The notes: generated by a model from the sequence alone, not told the origin. A stretch of DNA of 64,000 nt from Photobacterium piscicola (GCF_900166965.1 NZ_FUZI01000001.1:620001-684000); one strand, 5' to 3'; positions 27,866 to 37,199 are shown, numbered from the stretch's first letter. Translations and numbers: made by a program.

Positions 27866-28227
27866 TATGGTTTAAAACAGTGCACTCAATTAACAATAAT
27901 TGAGTGCTGCCATTCGGTGATTTTTGATAAAAAGGGCACTTACAACAGTTAGCTACAGCTTTTATTGTTTAGGCTCAATCTCACATTTATAAAATCCATA
28001 CTCTCTTCTTACTGTTTTTTTCTTTGATCAAACGATCATATTTCATTGATATTGAGTGGTTGCATATTGTGGCTTTTAATTTGCAATGATAAATAAGTTA
28101 GCAAGTAATTAAAAAACTGTTACATAAGGTGCTGTATTTATAGCCAATGAACAATATTTTTAGCCAATAACTACTCAGATTAGATTTTTGATCTATTTAA
28201 ATGCATGAACATAGAAGGAATTAATTT
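27866..28227. other. Intergenic stretch with one hairpin
   Basis: Contains an inverted repeat CACTCAATTA/TAATTGAGTG near 27883-27906 that may end the upstream gene although no T-run follows. Otherwise AT-rich sequence with no supportable ORF; the last 20 bases hold AAGGA, the ribosome site of the chitinase-like gene. Confidence 0.45.
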
Positions 28228-30597
28228 GTGAGAAAAATAAATAAAATAACAATAGCGATATTCAGTACTATGCTTAGCGGTTATGTGTGTGCGTCTGATG
28301 TTAATCAGATATCAAGTGTTGCACCTTTGGCTTCTGCGGGATTATGTGATGAATTTAATGTTTATCCTGATTGGACGCGGGGTGATCACGCTGGTACTGG
28401 CGATATAATGGTTAACAAAAATATTGCTTATTCTGCTGTTTATTGGACTCAATCAGTTCCTGGAAGTGATAGCTCATGGACTCTACATCTTAATTGTGAT
28501 GGATCTGAGCCAGGTACTGCGGCTGTACTTTCATTACCAAATCCAATGGATCCTGTACGCCTTGAAGTTGCTGGATGGCCAAATGATTTTGTGGTTGCGA
28601 GCCCAACATCAACGGCACCGCCAACAATAACTATTGCAACGAGTGCTACTGAAGATCTTGCTGATGTTAATAAGTTAACCGCTAAGTTTGTTTCTATCAT
28701 AGAGACGGCGACACAAGCAGGGCGTTCATCTGTCATTATTAGCAGTGATGTGCTTGATAAAGCAACATTAGATAAAGGTCAGTCTCTGGGTGTTATTGCG
28801 GTTAAAGAGGCATTACTCAAAGCCGTAGATACAACCGCAGCTAGCATTGATATTGATAAAATTAATGCCCTTAGTGATGATTTGAAAGGTTGGTCACAAG
28901 CTCACAACTTAATTCTAACCACGCTTGCTCCTGAAGCGAGTTTTGGTTGGTCTTTCAGCATTGGTGATTTTGCATTTGATACCCATTCTGGTCGCCAATC
29001 TGTGTGGAATGCTGCATCAAGTGCCACCGCAGATCTATTAAATACTCTCGATGTTTACAAAGCAGAGTCATTAACCAAAGCTGACTTTATTAGCTTTACC
29101 AAATCAACAACAACGGCTGCATTATCAACTGAGCAATGGCACAACGCACTTGAATATGTAAAACAAGTTACGGATTATATTAAGACGCCTGCAATGCTTG
29201 CTAATATTCCAACCGAGCAAGCTGCGAATTATTTTATGGGTCAAACAACACGTGATCAGCAAATTCGTAAAGCGGCTCACAGCAATATATTTGCGATTTT
29301 ATTTGATAAAGACAGCGCAGATTTAACCAGTAAAATTGAAACTTACCAAAGTGCGAAAGTGCCATTATATTACGTTGGTGAAGAACTCGAAAAAGGCTCA
29401 TTAACACGTATTGAAGCACTTAATACTGAGTTAACTAATGCCTCAGATGTCATGGATAATGAAGCCTTCCTCTATGAAACTCCGCAATCACAATGGGTGC
29501 CATCGACCGTTTATAAATGGAATGACTTCCTTGATGGCCTTAATGCGATGCACAATATTGGTGTCGCGGGTAATAAGTTCTGGTTATTGACTGATGAAGC
29601 AGATGATGCCACTAATATTATTTATGCCAAAGTCGCCATTGCTGCGTTCTTAGCACAAAGCATGCAAGAGACAATCCGTTATAACGCATGTGATGAAAAC
29701 AATTGGTCTGAAATTAAATATGGCGCACCTGCCGATTACCCAATGTCAGCGAGTTGTGGTCAGTTAGGTCAAAAATACGCAGACTACGGTGTTAACCCAG
29801 TATCAGGTTTAGATTATGCCTATTCTTGTCCGCGTGATAATAAAATGGAAGTCAGTGCGTTAACCCATGCAAAATGGTACGGCGCACCAGCACCTGTATT
29901 TGCAGCTCCCGATGCCGTATTAGAAGAGCAAGGCTTGCTGGTTAATGGTCATGTAGGACGCTGGACTAACAATGGTCATTGTAATGCAGTGCCAGACAAA
30001 ATCGATACTTCAAAGCAAGTATGGGAACGTGATGAGTGTAAAATCTACGTTGGTCAAAAAGCTGGTACGTTCTTATGGGATGGCAGCAGCCAAGAAAGTG
30101 TTGAGGGCTGTGGTTGGTGGGGACGTGGCGTTATTCAAACCACAGGTCGTCAAAACTTTGGTACGTTAAACCATTATTTAGGCCGTTCACATGTTGATCC
30201 TGCAACAATTGGTCAAACCATTGATGGTGTAACAGTTGAAGCGCCACCTGTAAACCCGCTATATGCTGATCTTGATTTCTGTTCAAACCCAGGCTTAATC
30301 TGTAGTTCTGAGAAGAATAAAGAGATCAAATGGATTGCAGGCTTATTCTATTGGGTAACATCAGTGCAAGCATACTCTAATGAAGGTGGTGATTATGCAG
30401 ATTGGAACTATTACAACGAACTGAAAAAGTATGTTAGCGGTGGCCTACAAGGAACTGAATTTATTGATGATGTTTCTGGTATTGTGAACCGTGGCTGCCC
30501 AGATTCAACTTGTTCTACAGGTGATGTTCATAACATTAAAGAACGCCAAGCCAACTTTAAGCTAGTGCTACAAAAATTAGGACTTAACCCACAGTAA
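28228..30597 (+). CDS. Secreted GH19-like chitinase with chitin-binding module
   Basis: 789 residues. An N-terminal Sec signal (about 1-22) is followed by a CBM5/12-like chitin-binding module (about 40-90: CDEFNVYPDW..GDHAGTGD..VNKNIAYSAVYWTQ). A long helical middle of unknown type (about 135-440) precedes a GH19-like catalytic region (about 460-785) with AAFLAQSMQETIRYNAC (candidate catalytic Glu481) and GWWGRGVIQTTGRQNFG (from about 628), the counterpart of the GRGPIQLT motif. Many Cys in the last third suggest disulfides. Expected role: extracellular chitin degradation, common in marine vibrios. The start is GTG with AAGGA nine bases upstream. A strong terminator follows. Confidence 0.78.
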   Translation: MRKINKITIAIFSTMLSGYVCASDVNQISSVAPLASAGLCDEFNVYPDWTRGDHAGTGDIMVNKNIAYSAVYWTQSVPGSDSSWTLHLNCDGSEPGTAAVLSLPNPMDPVRLEVAGWPNDFVVASPTSTAPPTITIATSATEDLADVNKLTAKFVSIIETATQAGRSSVIISSDVLDKATLDKGQSLGVIAVKEALLKAVDTTAASIDIDKINALSDDLKGWSQAHNLILTTLAPEASFGWSFSIGDFAFDTHSGRQSVWNAASSATADLLNTLDVYKAESLTKADFISFTKSTTTAALSTEQWHNALEYVKQVTDYIKTPAMLANIPTEQAANYFMGQTTRDQQIRKAAHSNIFAILFDKDSADLTSKIETYQSAKVPLYYVGEELEKGSLTRIEALNTELTNASDVMDNEAFLYETPQSQWVPSTVYKWNDFLDGLNAMHNIGVAGNKFWLLTDEADDATNIIYAKVAIAAFLAQSMQETIRYNACDENNWSEIKYGAPADYPMSASCGQLGQKYADYGVNPVSGLDYAYSCPRDNKMEVSALTHAKWYGAPAPVFAAPDAVLEEQGLLVNGHVGRWTNNGHCNAVPDKIDTSKQVWERDECKIYVGQKAGTFLWDGSSQESVEGCGWWGRGVIQTTGRQNFGTLNHYLGRSHVDPATIGQTIDGVTVEAPPVNPLYADLDFCSNPGLICSSEKNKEIKWIAGLFYWVTSVQAYSNEGGDYADWNYYNELKKYVSGGLQGTEFIDDVSGIVNRGCPDSTCSTGDVHNIKERQANFKLVLQKLGLNPQ

Positions 30598-30634
30598 GCA
30601 AAATAGTTGCTGTATTAAGTTTGTAATAAATTTA

Positions 30635-30666
30635 AACCCTGTTTTTCGAAACAGGGTTATTTTTTG
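30635..30666 (+). terminator. Terminator with TTCG tetraloop
   Basis: AACCCTGTTT-TTCG-AAACAGGGTT: a perfect 10-bp stem closed by a UUCG tetraloop and followed by a T-run. Confidence 0.93.
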
Positions 30667-30954
30667 CGTTTATATTGTGGTGATCTATTTTGTAAACCTG
30701 ATCAAATTAGGTTTAATAATTACATGTTTCTAAGGGGCTACCGAATACAGAATGTCTGAGGTAGCATCTTAGAATAAGTGTTAATTATGTACTTTATGGT
30801 AAATAGCGAATACTGTTAAATACACAATCAAAAAATTGCGAGAGAGTGTATTTATCTATTATTAATCAATATCCTATGTGTAGCTGTATGATGTTATCAA
30901 TGCCTGATATCCTATTTAACATAAGGTACATAATGCGCACTGAATGTGTAAGTC

Positions 30955-31969
30955 CCATTTAGAAATGTCCGGTTTTAACCCGTTAGAAATGTCATGTTGA
31001 ACTATCTTCAGATCATAGGTTTTGCTATGAACTGGAATCAATAAATGTTGCTCACTATGACTGAAAATGATTTAAGCCGAATAAAAGTTATTCAAGATGT
31101 TTGTGATAAACAAATTACTGGTGTTGAAGCTGCCCGTCGACTTAACTTGAGTTGTCGTCAAGTATCACGATTAGTAAAACGCTTTACTCAGTTCGGTGCT
31201 GGCGGATTACTTTCACAACAACGCGGCGTGCCAAGTAATCATCGTTATGATGATAATCATAGGCTGCGTATTTTAAATCTCATCCACGAATATTACTCAG
31301 ACTTTGGACCCACGTTAGCACGTGAAAAATTGATTGAACGTCACAATATTAAAATTGGATTAGAAACCTTACGCCAATGGATGATCGCTGATGGCTTTTG
31401 GGTACCACATTTCAAACGTAAGCCTCGTGTTTATCAACCTCGTCATCGTCGTGATTGTTATGGTGAGTTAATTCAGATAGATGGCTCACATCATGATTGG
31501 TTTGAAGGCCGCAGTAACAAATGTTGTTTGTTGGTTTTCATTGATGATGCCACCGGCAAACTGATGAACTTACGTTTTAGTGAAACAGAATCTGCGTTTG
31601 ATTACATGGTCGCCACGCGTGAATATGTTGAACACCATGGCAAACCCACTGCTTTTTATAGTGATAGGCATGCGGTATTTCATGTCAGTAAACGGGATGC
31701 AAAAACCAACCGTATGACTCAGTTTGGTCGTGTATTGCATGACTTAAACATTGAATTGATTTGCGCAAACAGCTCTCAAGCCAAAGGTCGTGTTGAGCGT
31801 GCCAACAAAACCTTACAAGATCGCTTAGTCAAAGAAATGCGTTTACAACACATTGATAATATTGAACAAGCTAATGCGTGGCTCCCCGACTTTATCACTG
31901 ATTTTAACCGACATTTTGCTAAAGCTGCTCAATATCCTAAAAACATGCATCGACCATTACGTGAATCGA
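30955..31969 (+). mobile_element. Remnant of an ISNCY-type insertion sequence, right end lost
   Basis: The left end shows two direct copies of TTAGAAATGTC (around 30959-30969 and 30982-30993), the kind of end repeat seen before such transposases. The transposase follows in frame but its last roughly 100 codons and the right terminal repeat are missing; the sequence changes abruptly near 31969 into secretin coding sequence. No target duplication can be defined. The 290 bases to the left (30667-30954) hold nothing I recognise. Confidence 0.7.
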
Positions 31970-32013
31970 CACGTAGGTGTATCACTACGAGTAACACCGC
32001 ATATCATTGGTGA
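31045..32013 (+). pseudogene. ISNCY-type transposase, C-terminally truncated
   Basis: 322 codons are readable. The N-terminal helix-turn-helix (TGVEAARRLNLSCRQVSRLVKRF) and the DDE integrase core (about 135-300) are intact: IQIDGSHHDWFEGR (first Asp), FYSDRHAVF (second Asp) and SSQAKGRVERANKTLQDRL (Glu). The protein should continue past HRPLRES with about 100 further residues, but after codon about 308 it reads unrelated sequence and stops. The truncation coincides with the secretin junction. The DDE triad survives, so activity cannot be ruled out from the core alone, but without the C-terminus and the right IS end it should be immobile. Confidence 0.8.
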
Positions 32014-32285
32014 TACGGTATTGATGGACATTAACCAAACATCAAGCAGTGTCAGCAATAGTGATATAGCAAGCGACATCATCACCAATAACCGCCAGAT
32101 ACAGACAGTGATTCAAGCTAAAGATGGTCAATCAATCATACTTGGTTGGTGAGGAATCAAGAAATAATGATACGGGAGTGCCGATTCTAAAAGATATACC
32201 ACTAATAGGCTCGCTCTTTGGTTCTACATCAGACAGAGAGAGCAATAATCAGTTATCAGTATTGATAAAGGCCACTATTATTTAG
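31970..32285 (+). pseudogene. 3' fragment of a secretin (GspD-like) gene, with frameshift
   Basis: From 31970 one frame reads HVGVSLRVTPHIIGDTVLMD and on to AKDGQSIILG, then a one-base shift near 32147 continues in the next frame as GEESRNNDTGVPILKDIPLI, GSLFGSTS and LSVLIKATII before TAG at 32283. VPILKDIPLIGSLF and the VxLxVTP strand are hallmarks of the membrane-embedded barrel of type II, type IV pilus and phage secretins. The N-domains and most of the barrel are missing, so this is a dead remnant joined to the IS. Its parent could have been a type II-like system or a filamentous prophage. Confidence 0.75.
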
Positions 32286-32317
32286 CTTTTAAAACTTTGT
32301 GGTTGGAGGCCAAAACT

Positions 32318-32365
32318 AAAAGCGCGTTCCCCACTCCATTAGGATTGTGGATAACGCGCTTTTTT
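32318..32365 (+). terminator. Terminator after the secretin remnant
   Basis: AAAAGCGCGTT/AACGCGCTTTT outer stem with an inner CCAC/GTGG pairing and a T-run. It is probably the original terminator of the secretin operon. Confidence 0.85.
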
Positions 32366-32703
32366 GTTATCCACATGACGGAATATCTAATCATTACGTG
32401 TACGTATATAAAACAAATCTTATAAATTAACTTTTAAAACAAGTTGCATAATGTTAAATTTGTGCGCATACATAGGTGGTTGGCTATCTATGATTTTGTA
32501 TCTATTTGACTTGTAGGAACTTTAAGTGTGTTGGCAATGTTAAAGTTAATATAGGCTAGGAATTAATTTCGAGTAAGTTGGATTCTTATTAAGTACAAAA
32601 TCAAGTAATAGGAATTGTTATCAATTATGTGTGTTTTTTATTTTTCATTTAAATTAAATATTGATCATGATTTATTCTTTAACTAATTAATTAGGAGTTT
32701 TAA
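32366..32703. other. AT-rich leader of the two-gene cassette
   Basis: No ORF with a start site is visible. The last bases hold AGGAG seven bases before the ATG of the next gene. Any promoter for the cassette must lie here, but many TATAAT-like strings make a choice arbitrary. Confidence 0.45.
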
Positions 32704-33651
32704 ATGGCAGTTATTCAGAAAAAAAAAGTAACTAAATCTATAGGTTTTTATCATTTACGCGTAAAAAAATTAAGAACTCCAGTGAATGATCCCGTGTTTA
32801 TGGGGGTTGATAACTTTATTAATGTAATTAATTTTATTAGAACTCTCCCTAATGAAGAACGTCTTGTGGATATTGAAATGAAAGGACGAAAAAAATTTCA
32901 TTTTTTAAAGGCCATAAATGTTATTACTCAAGATTGTTATCATCTTATTTTTTCTTCGGCTAAATATGAATATAGACCGCCCGTAATTGATAAACAAACA
33001 TTAGAAACAAAAGATAATCCACGAAGCATGACTGAAGGCGATGAGGAACTTACCCATGTTAAGTTATATATTAAAAAAGATTATGTTTTATTATTAATAG
33101 AAGAAAGAATAAACGGTATTACAGCAAGAGGAATTACTCAGTATTTTAATGATTTTAAACATATATTTGTTACTGGCCTTAAAAAAGATTTTGAGAATCA
33201 GCCTAAAGATATACAATTACTTTTAGGAGATAAGCCTGATGGTAGTTATAGATTCTCTACTGCATTTGTTCCTAATAATAATTTCACGGTAGCTCTTCAT
33301 GATGCAACAAAAATTGGATTTGGTCATATATATATTGAGAAAGATCTAATACATGGCTCTGAGTTCGCTAGATATTCTAATAAAATGAAAACTTATACTA
33401 GTGATTTACAAATAACATTAAAAGCGACTGATGATTTAATTGATATGCTAGATGATTACTATAATGAGTATACAAAAGGAACTTCACACATAAATAGAAT
33501 GAAAGTTGAGGTTTATGATGATTTAGGTAAGAAATCAATTATTGATACAGAGTTATTCAAATTAAGGAAAACTATTGAAGTTGAAACAAATATTATTGAT
33601 GGTGTAATTATTTCTGATGAAATGTTTATAGAAATGAGCACATTAATATGA
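32704..33651 (+). CDS. Unknown soluble protein, first gene of an AT-rich coupled pair
   Basis: 315 residues with no signal peptide and no membrane segment. I do not recognise the family. It starts with a basic MAVIQKKKVTKS, has a beta-rich first part (FYHLRVKK ... FLKAINVITQDCYHLIFSS), an acidic loop (TEGDEELTHVKLYIKKDYVLLLIEE) and a helical C-terminal half (TLKATDDLIDMLDDYYNEY). The ribosome site AGGAG is excellent. The stop overlaps the next ATG (ATGA), so both products are probably made together. Codon use and composition are visibly more AT-rich than in flanking genes, which, with the IS and secretin remnants beside it, points to horizontal acquisition. Confidence 0.7.
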   Translation: MAVIQKKKVTKSIGFYHLRVKKLRTPVNDPVFMGVDNFINVINFIRTLPNEERLVDIEMKGRKKFHFLKAINVITQDCYHLIFSSAKYEYRPPVIDKQTLETKDNPRSMTEGDEELTHVKLYIKKDYVLLLIEERINGITARGITQYFNDFKHIFVTGLKKDFENQPKDIQLLLGDKPDGSYRFSTAFVPNNNFTVALHDATKIGFGHIYIEKDLIHGSEFARYSNKMKTYTSDLQITLKATDDLIDMLDDYYNEYTKGTSHINRMKVEVYDDLGKKSIIDTELFKLRKTIEVETNIIDGVIISDEMFIEMSTLI

Positions 33652-34175
33652 TTAGTCAGCCAAAAATGTATTGTGAATATGTACACCCTATAAAAGATTA
33701 CTTTATTATATCTCAAAGGAATGAGTTAACATTTGAATGGGGGATTTCATTTTTTTTATCTTTTGTTTTGTATTTTTTCGTTTATGAAAACATTAAAGTT
33801 TCAGAGTTAAAAGACATAGCGTCTCTAATTGTAAATTGTTTAGCTATATTAATTGGTTTCTCAATAACTTGTTTGACAATATTAGCATCTGCATCAGAGA
33901 AAAATATCACAGACCTTAAAATATCTATGACAGAAAGAGTGTTAGATAACAAAAAAATATCATTATATCGACTGCTAGTTATAAACTTTATTTTTTTATT
34001 ATTATTAGAGTTATTTAATCTTTTATTTAACTTTATATTTATATCTGTTTCTAGTCTTGACTCTTTCAAAGATTACGCTGCTATTTTTTATGGTTTTATT
34101 ACTGTATTTACATTCTCAATATTTTTGCTTAATATAAGGAACATAACTAACTTTTATTTTATATTATCTAGATGA
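33648..34175 (+). CDS. Unknown four-helix membrane protein, second gene of the coupled pair
   Basis: 175 residues with four predicted membrane helices: about 29-46, 56-80, 105-130 and 140-165. The loop between helices 2 and 3 (SEKNITDLKISMTERVLDNKKIS) is charged and probably cytoplasmic. The start ATG overlaps the upstream stop by four bases (ATGA). I do not recognise the family. A soluble partner plus a small multi-helix membrane protein is a layout seen in several anti-phage abortive systems, where the membrane protein is the effector; applying that here is inference only. Confidence 0.7.
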   Translation: MISQPKMYCEYVHPIKDYFIISQRNELTFEWGISFFLSFVLYFFVYENIKVSELKDIASLIVNCLAILIGFSITCLTILASASEKNITDLKISMTERVLDNKKISLYRLLVINFIFLLLLELFNLLFNFIFISVSSLDSFKDYAAIFYGFITVFTFSIFLLNIRNITNFYFILSR

Positions 34176-34249
34176 TTAAGTGTTGTCCCGAGGTTTTATT
34201 ATACCCAACATTTTTTTCGTTTAAATGTAATTATTAATAGTCTTTGTAT

Positions 34250-34290
34250 TATTATCGAGCCAGCCTAAGCAACAGGCTCGATAATATTAT
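34250..34290. terminator. Bidirectional terminator closing the AT-rich pair
   Basis: TATTATCGAGCC/GGCTCGATAATA, a perfect 12-bp stem around a 13-base loop, between convergent genes; T-rich sequence follows on the plus strand. Confidence 0.82.
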
Positions 34291-34502
34291 TTTAACTTTT
34301 TAAGCATCCTAGCTGTACGTAATACTTCTCGTTGAAAACGAAGTTCATCAGCTGCCCCTATCTCTATAAGAGCATTACCCATAATGATCCTATTTGGTGT
34401 TAACGGCCAACCATTAGGGGTAATCAGCTTTCCTTTAGATATCTTCCAGCCCAGCCAATCATCATCAAGGGGTGATAATTCACGATAAGCGTACATTCTC
34501 AT
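34287..34502 (-). CDS. Small phage-like protein, possibly DUF3653
   Basis: 71 residues, basic, with the pattern W-x-G-W..(6)..G-x-L-x-x-P-x-G (WLGWKISKGKLITPNGWPLTP), which resembles the short DUF3653 phage proteins of vibrios. The C-terminal half is an amphipathic helix rich in Arg and Lys (RFQREVLRTARMLKKLK), so nucleic-acid binding is possible. Its presence next to IS and secretin debris supports a vanished phage or island. The family assignment is tentative. Confidence 0.5.
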   Translation of the reverse strand: MRMYAYRELSPLDDDWLGWKISKGKLITPNGWPLTPNRIIMGNALIEIGAADELRFQREVLRTARMLKKLK

Positions 34503-34542
34503 TAAACGTGTTGCCCACGATGAGTAAAAATAATAACGACAA

Positions 34543-35463
34543 CTACCCTAACCTTTCCGCAAATCGCGCTATCAAGAAATCAATAAACAGTCGCAGCCGT
34601 TTGGGTTGGTATTGGCGGCTTTGGTAAATCACATTTAAGTCTGCACCGGCTGATGATGTCGATGCATTGAAGTTCTTCATATATCCATCAAGCACGGTGA
34701 CCAGTCGCTGTTGTTTAATGTCTTGCTCAATATCTAAAATCGACTTTAATGCTATACCTGCGCTATCTAATGCCCATTGACGAATCACTTCGCCATCATC
34801 TGAGAATCGTTTGGGTAATACGGTTATAACGTTGTGTTGGGTGTCGTCGCTAAAATGCCATGTTTTCAGTTCTTCATTACTGCGTATCATGGCTAAACAA
34901 TGATGATCAGCGAGATCTTGCGGTGTGATCGGTGTGCCTTTATTGGCTAAATATTGAGGTGTTGCACACAATACGCGTCTGCTGGATGCCAGTTTGCGCG
35001 AGATTAGGTTGCTGTCTGCCAGTTCGCCATAACGGATAACAATATCTATGCCTGATTCCGCTAAGTTGGTGAGTTTATCGTCTAAATATAAGTATGGCAC
35101 AACGTCGGGATATAATTCGCAAAACGCTGAAATTATAGGTGATATGTATTGCTTGCCTATGTCTCGGGGCGCTGCGATCTTTATCGTTCCGCGCACTTCT
35201 TGGCTACCGGTTTGGAGTAAGTTTTCTGTCTCTTTAACGCTGTCGATAATCTCTAAGCTGGCTTGATGATACATTGCGCCAGATTCTGTTAAAGAGAGAT
35301 GCCTTGTACTGCGATTGAGTAACTTAACCCCATAGCGATCTTCTAATGCTTGCAGCCTTGCGGTGACGGTTGCTGGTGATAATCCTAGCTCTCTTCCTGC
35401 TGCCGCTAAGCCTTGGTTTTTGACGATGCTGATAAATAACGTCATGTCAGAAAACTTATCCAT
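34543..35463 (-). CDS. LysR-family transcriptional regulator
   Basis: 306 residues with an N-terminal winged helix-turn-helix (about 1-60: MDKFSDMTLFISIVKNQGLAAAGRELGLSPATVTARLQALE) and a LysR substrate-binding domain (about 90-300). It belongs to the branch that usually controls a neighbouring oxidoreductase. It is divergent from the Old Yellow Enzyme gene with a 125-base shared region, so that gene is the likely target; LysR activators typically bind such intergenic DNA. No inducer can be inferred. Confidence 0.9.
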   Translation of the reverse strand: MDKFSDMTLFISIVKNQGLAAAGRELGLSPATVTARLQALEDRYGVKLLNRSTRHLSLTESGAMYHQASLEIIDSVKETENLLQTGSQEVRGTIKIAAPRDIGKQYISPIISAFCELYPDVVPYLYLDDKLTNLAESGIDIVIRYGELADSNLISRKLASSRRVLCATPQYLANKGTPITPQDLADHHCLAMIRSNEELKTWHFSDDTQHNVITVLPKRFSDDGEVIRQWALDSAGIALKSILDIEQDIKQQRLVTVLDGYMKNFNASTSSAGADLNVIYQSRQYQPKRLRLFIDFLIARFAERLG

Positions 35464-35588
35464 GCCCTTTCCTTGTGTTTATTGTTCAGCTCACCCGAAT
35501 AATCATTTTAAATTTTACCCAATTATCAAATTCTATCAAATCAATATACTGACACCATCAAACAAGATTAGACAGAAAGGAAATGAAG

Positions 35589-36689
35589 ATGTCGATGATG
35601 AGCAAGCTTTTTGAACCAACACAGCTTAAATCACTGAATTTACAAAACCGTATTGTGATGGCACCGATGACACGAGCGCGTAGTAGTCAACCGGGTAATA
35701 TTCCAAACGTGATGATGGCGAATTATTATCAACAACGTGCCAGTGCAGGATTAATTATCTCGGAAGCAACCCAGATCTCAGATGATTCACAAGGCTATTC
35801 GTTCACTCCAGGTGTCTATACTGATGAACAAGTCGTTGGCTGGAAAACGGTGACTCAAGCGGCAAAAGCGAAAGGTACGGCAATGTTTTGTCAGCTATGG
35901 CATGTGGGCCGCGTGTCTCATCCTACCTTTCAAGATGGTGGTAAACCTATTGCGCCATCAGCACTTAAACCAGTAGAAACCAAAGTGTGGATTGCTGATG
36001 AACAAGGTAATGGCAACATGGTTGATTGTGTCGAACCAAGAGCAATGACCCAAGTAGATATTGAACGAGTGGTAGCTGATTTTGCTCATGCTGCGAAACG
36101 GGCGATTGATGCAGGCTTTGATGGTGTCGAAATTCACGGTGGTAACGGTTATCTTATCGATCAGTTCTTACGTACTAATTCTAATCATCGTACAGATAGT
36201 TACGGTGTCACTAGAGAGAACCGTATTCGTTTCTTATTAGAAGTCGTTGATGCGGTAAGTCATGTGATTGGTGCGCATAAAGTAGGTGTTCGACTTGCGC
36301 CTTTCATTACATTTAAAGACATGAATTGCCCTGATATTGTGCCGACCATTTTAGAGGCGGCAAAACAGCTTCAAGCCCGTGATATTGGCTATTTGCATTT
36401 GTCGGAAGCGGATTGGGATGATGCACCAGTGATCCCTGAGCAGTTTAGAATTGAGTTGCGTGGCTATTTCACCAATACGATCATTGTCGCGGGCAGTTAT
36501 ACTCAAGCGCGGGCTGATGAAGTGCTAAATAAAGGCTATGCTGATTTGGTTGCGTTCGGGCGTCCGTTTGTTGCTAATCCTGATTTTGTTTCGCGGTTAC
36601 AACACCAACAACCGTTAGCTGAATTGGATGGTACTACGCTGTTTGGTGGGAATGAGCACGGTTATACTGATTATCCTGCTCTGGGTTAA
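35589..36689 (+). CDS. Alkene reductase, Old Yellow Enzyme family (NemA-like)
   Basis: 366 residues from ATG 35589, chosen because AAAGGAA is seven bases before it; two further ATGs stand at 35583 and 35595. FMN-dependent enzyme reducing activated C=C bonds or nitro esters. Motifs: NRIVMAPMTRARS, QLWHVGRVSHP, GFDGVEIHGGNGYLIDQFLRTNSNHRTDSYG (His/Asn substrate pair and Tyr proton donor region), and the C-terminal GYADLVAFGRPFVANPDF FMN-phosphate site. Divergent from its presumed LysR regulator and convergent with hipB. Confidence 0.92.
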   Translation: MSMMSKLFEPTQLKSLNLQNRIVMAPMTRARSSQPGNIPNVMMANYYQQRASAGLIISEATQISDDSQGYSFTPGVYTDEQVVGWKTVTQAAKAKGTAMFCQLWHVGRVSHPTFQDGGKPIAPSALKPVETKVWIADEQGNGNMVDCVEPRAMTQVDIERVVADFAHAAKRAIDAGFDGVEIHGGNGYLIDQFLRTNSNHRTDSYGVTRENRIRFLLEVVDAVSHVIGAHKVGVRLAPFITFKDMNCPDIVPTILEAAKQLQARDIGYLHLSEADWDDAPVIPEQFRIELRGYFTNTIIVAGSYTQARADEVLNKGYADLVAFGRPFVANPDFVSRLQHQQPLAELDGTTLFGGNEHGYTDYPALG

Positions 36690-36716
36690 TCAAACCAACG
36701 GTTAACACACTGATGT

Positions 36717-36977
36717 TTACCACTCTTCACTCCATTTTTGAGTATTAGTTTGTGGCTCTGCGGTGGTATTACGAGGCTGAAGATGTAATTCGAGATCTAA
36801 TGCTGCCAATAGTTTAAATAGTGTTTCTAGTTTTGTACCATCGGGATTATTTTCAAACGCTGATACTGTATTTTGTTTGATACCGACCAATTTAGCGGTT
36901 TCGCTTTGGGTGATATTACGCGTTTTTCGTTGATCTCTTACTGCATTTGCGAGCATTTTTGCTGATGTTATTTGCAT
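36717..36977 (-). CDS. hipB: HipB-type antitoxin/repressor without hipA
   Basis: 86 residues; aligns along its length with E. coli HipB (88): ITQSETAKLVGIKQNTVSAFENNPDGTKLETLFKLLAALDLELHL forms the HTH and dimer helix, and the flexible tail ends in EEW like the EW end of HipB, the part that attracts Lon and contacts HipA. HipB dimers repress their own operon and neutralise the HipA kinase. Two perfect HipB operators lie upstream. No hipA follows: downstream is the 3' end of a convergent reductase gene. It is therefore an orphan, possibly now a stand-alone repressor that also controls the divergent NERD gene. Confidence 0.88.
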   Translation of the reverse strand: MQITSAKMLANAVRDQRKTRNITQSETAKLVGIKQNTVSAFENNPDGTKLETLFKLLAALDLELHLQPRNTTAEPQTNTQKWSEEW

Positions 36978-36996
36978 CGGGTCACCATACTATTTA

Positions 36997-37014
36997 TATC
37001 CGCTATAGGGGATA
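36997..37014. promoter_or_regulatory. HipB operator O1
   Basis: TATCCGCTATAGGGGATA fits the known HipB operator TATCC-N8-GGATA exactly. It sits 20-37 bases upstream of the hipB start codon, where it would block transcription. Confidence 0.88.
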
Positions 37015-37023
37015 TTTGAATTT

Positions 37024-37041
37024 TATCCCTTACAGCGGATA
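37024..37041. promoter_or_regulatory. HipB operator O2
   Basis: TATCCCTTACAGCGGATA again fits TATCC-N8-GGATA exactly. Its centre is 27 bases from that of O1, so dimers could bind on nearly the same face. It lies on the side toward the divergent NERD gene. Confidence 0.88.
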
Positions 37042-37199
37042 AGTTATATAACCAATTGACTCTTTTATCTTTATATCATGCTTAATAATCAGTCGTGTTG
37101 AATCACAGTGTTTAAAACATATAAATCTTGATGCATTAATTTGATGGTAAGTTTTTGTATGCAATGATAAATTTATGCTCATATTTTATGAGGTTGATT

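Noticed and set aside
31853..32152. ORF of 99 codons as an independent gene
   Set aside because: Its first 39 codons overlap the transposase out of frame; only the part after 31970 is protein-like and belongs to the secretin remnant.
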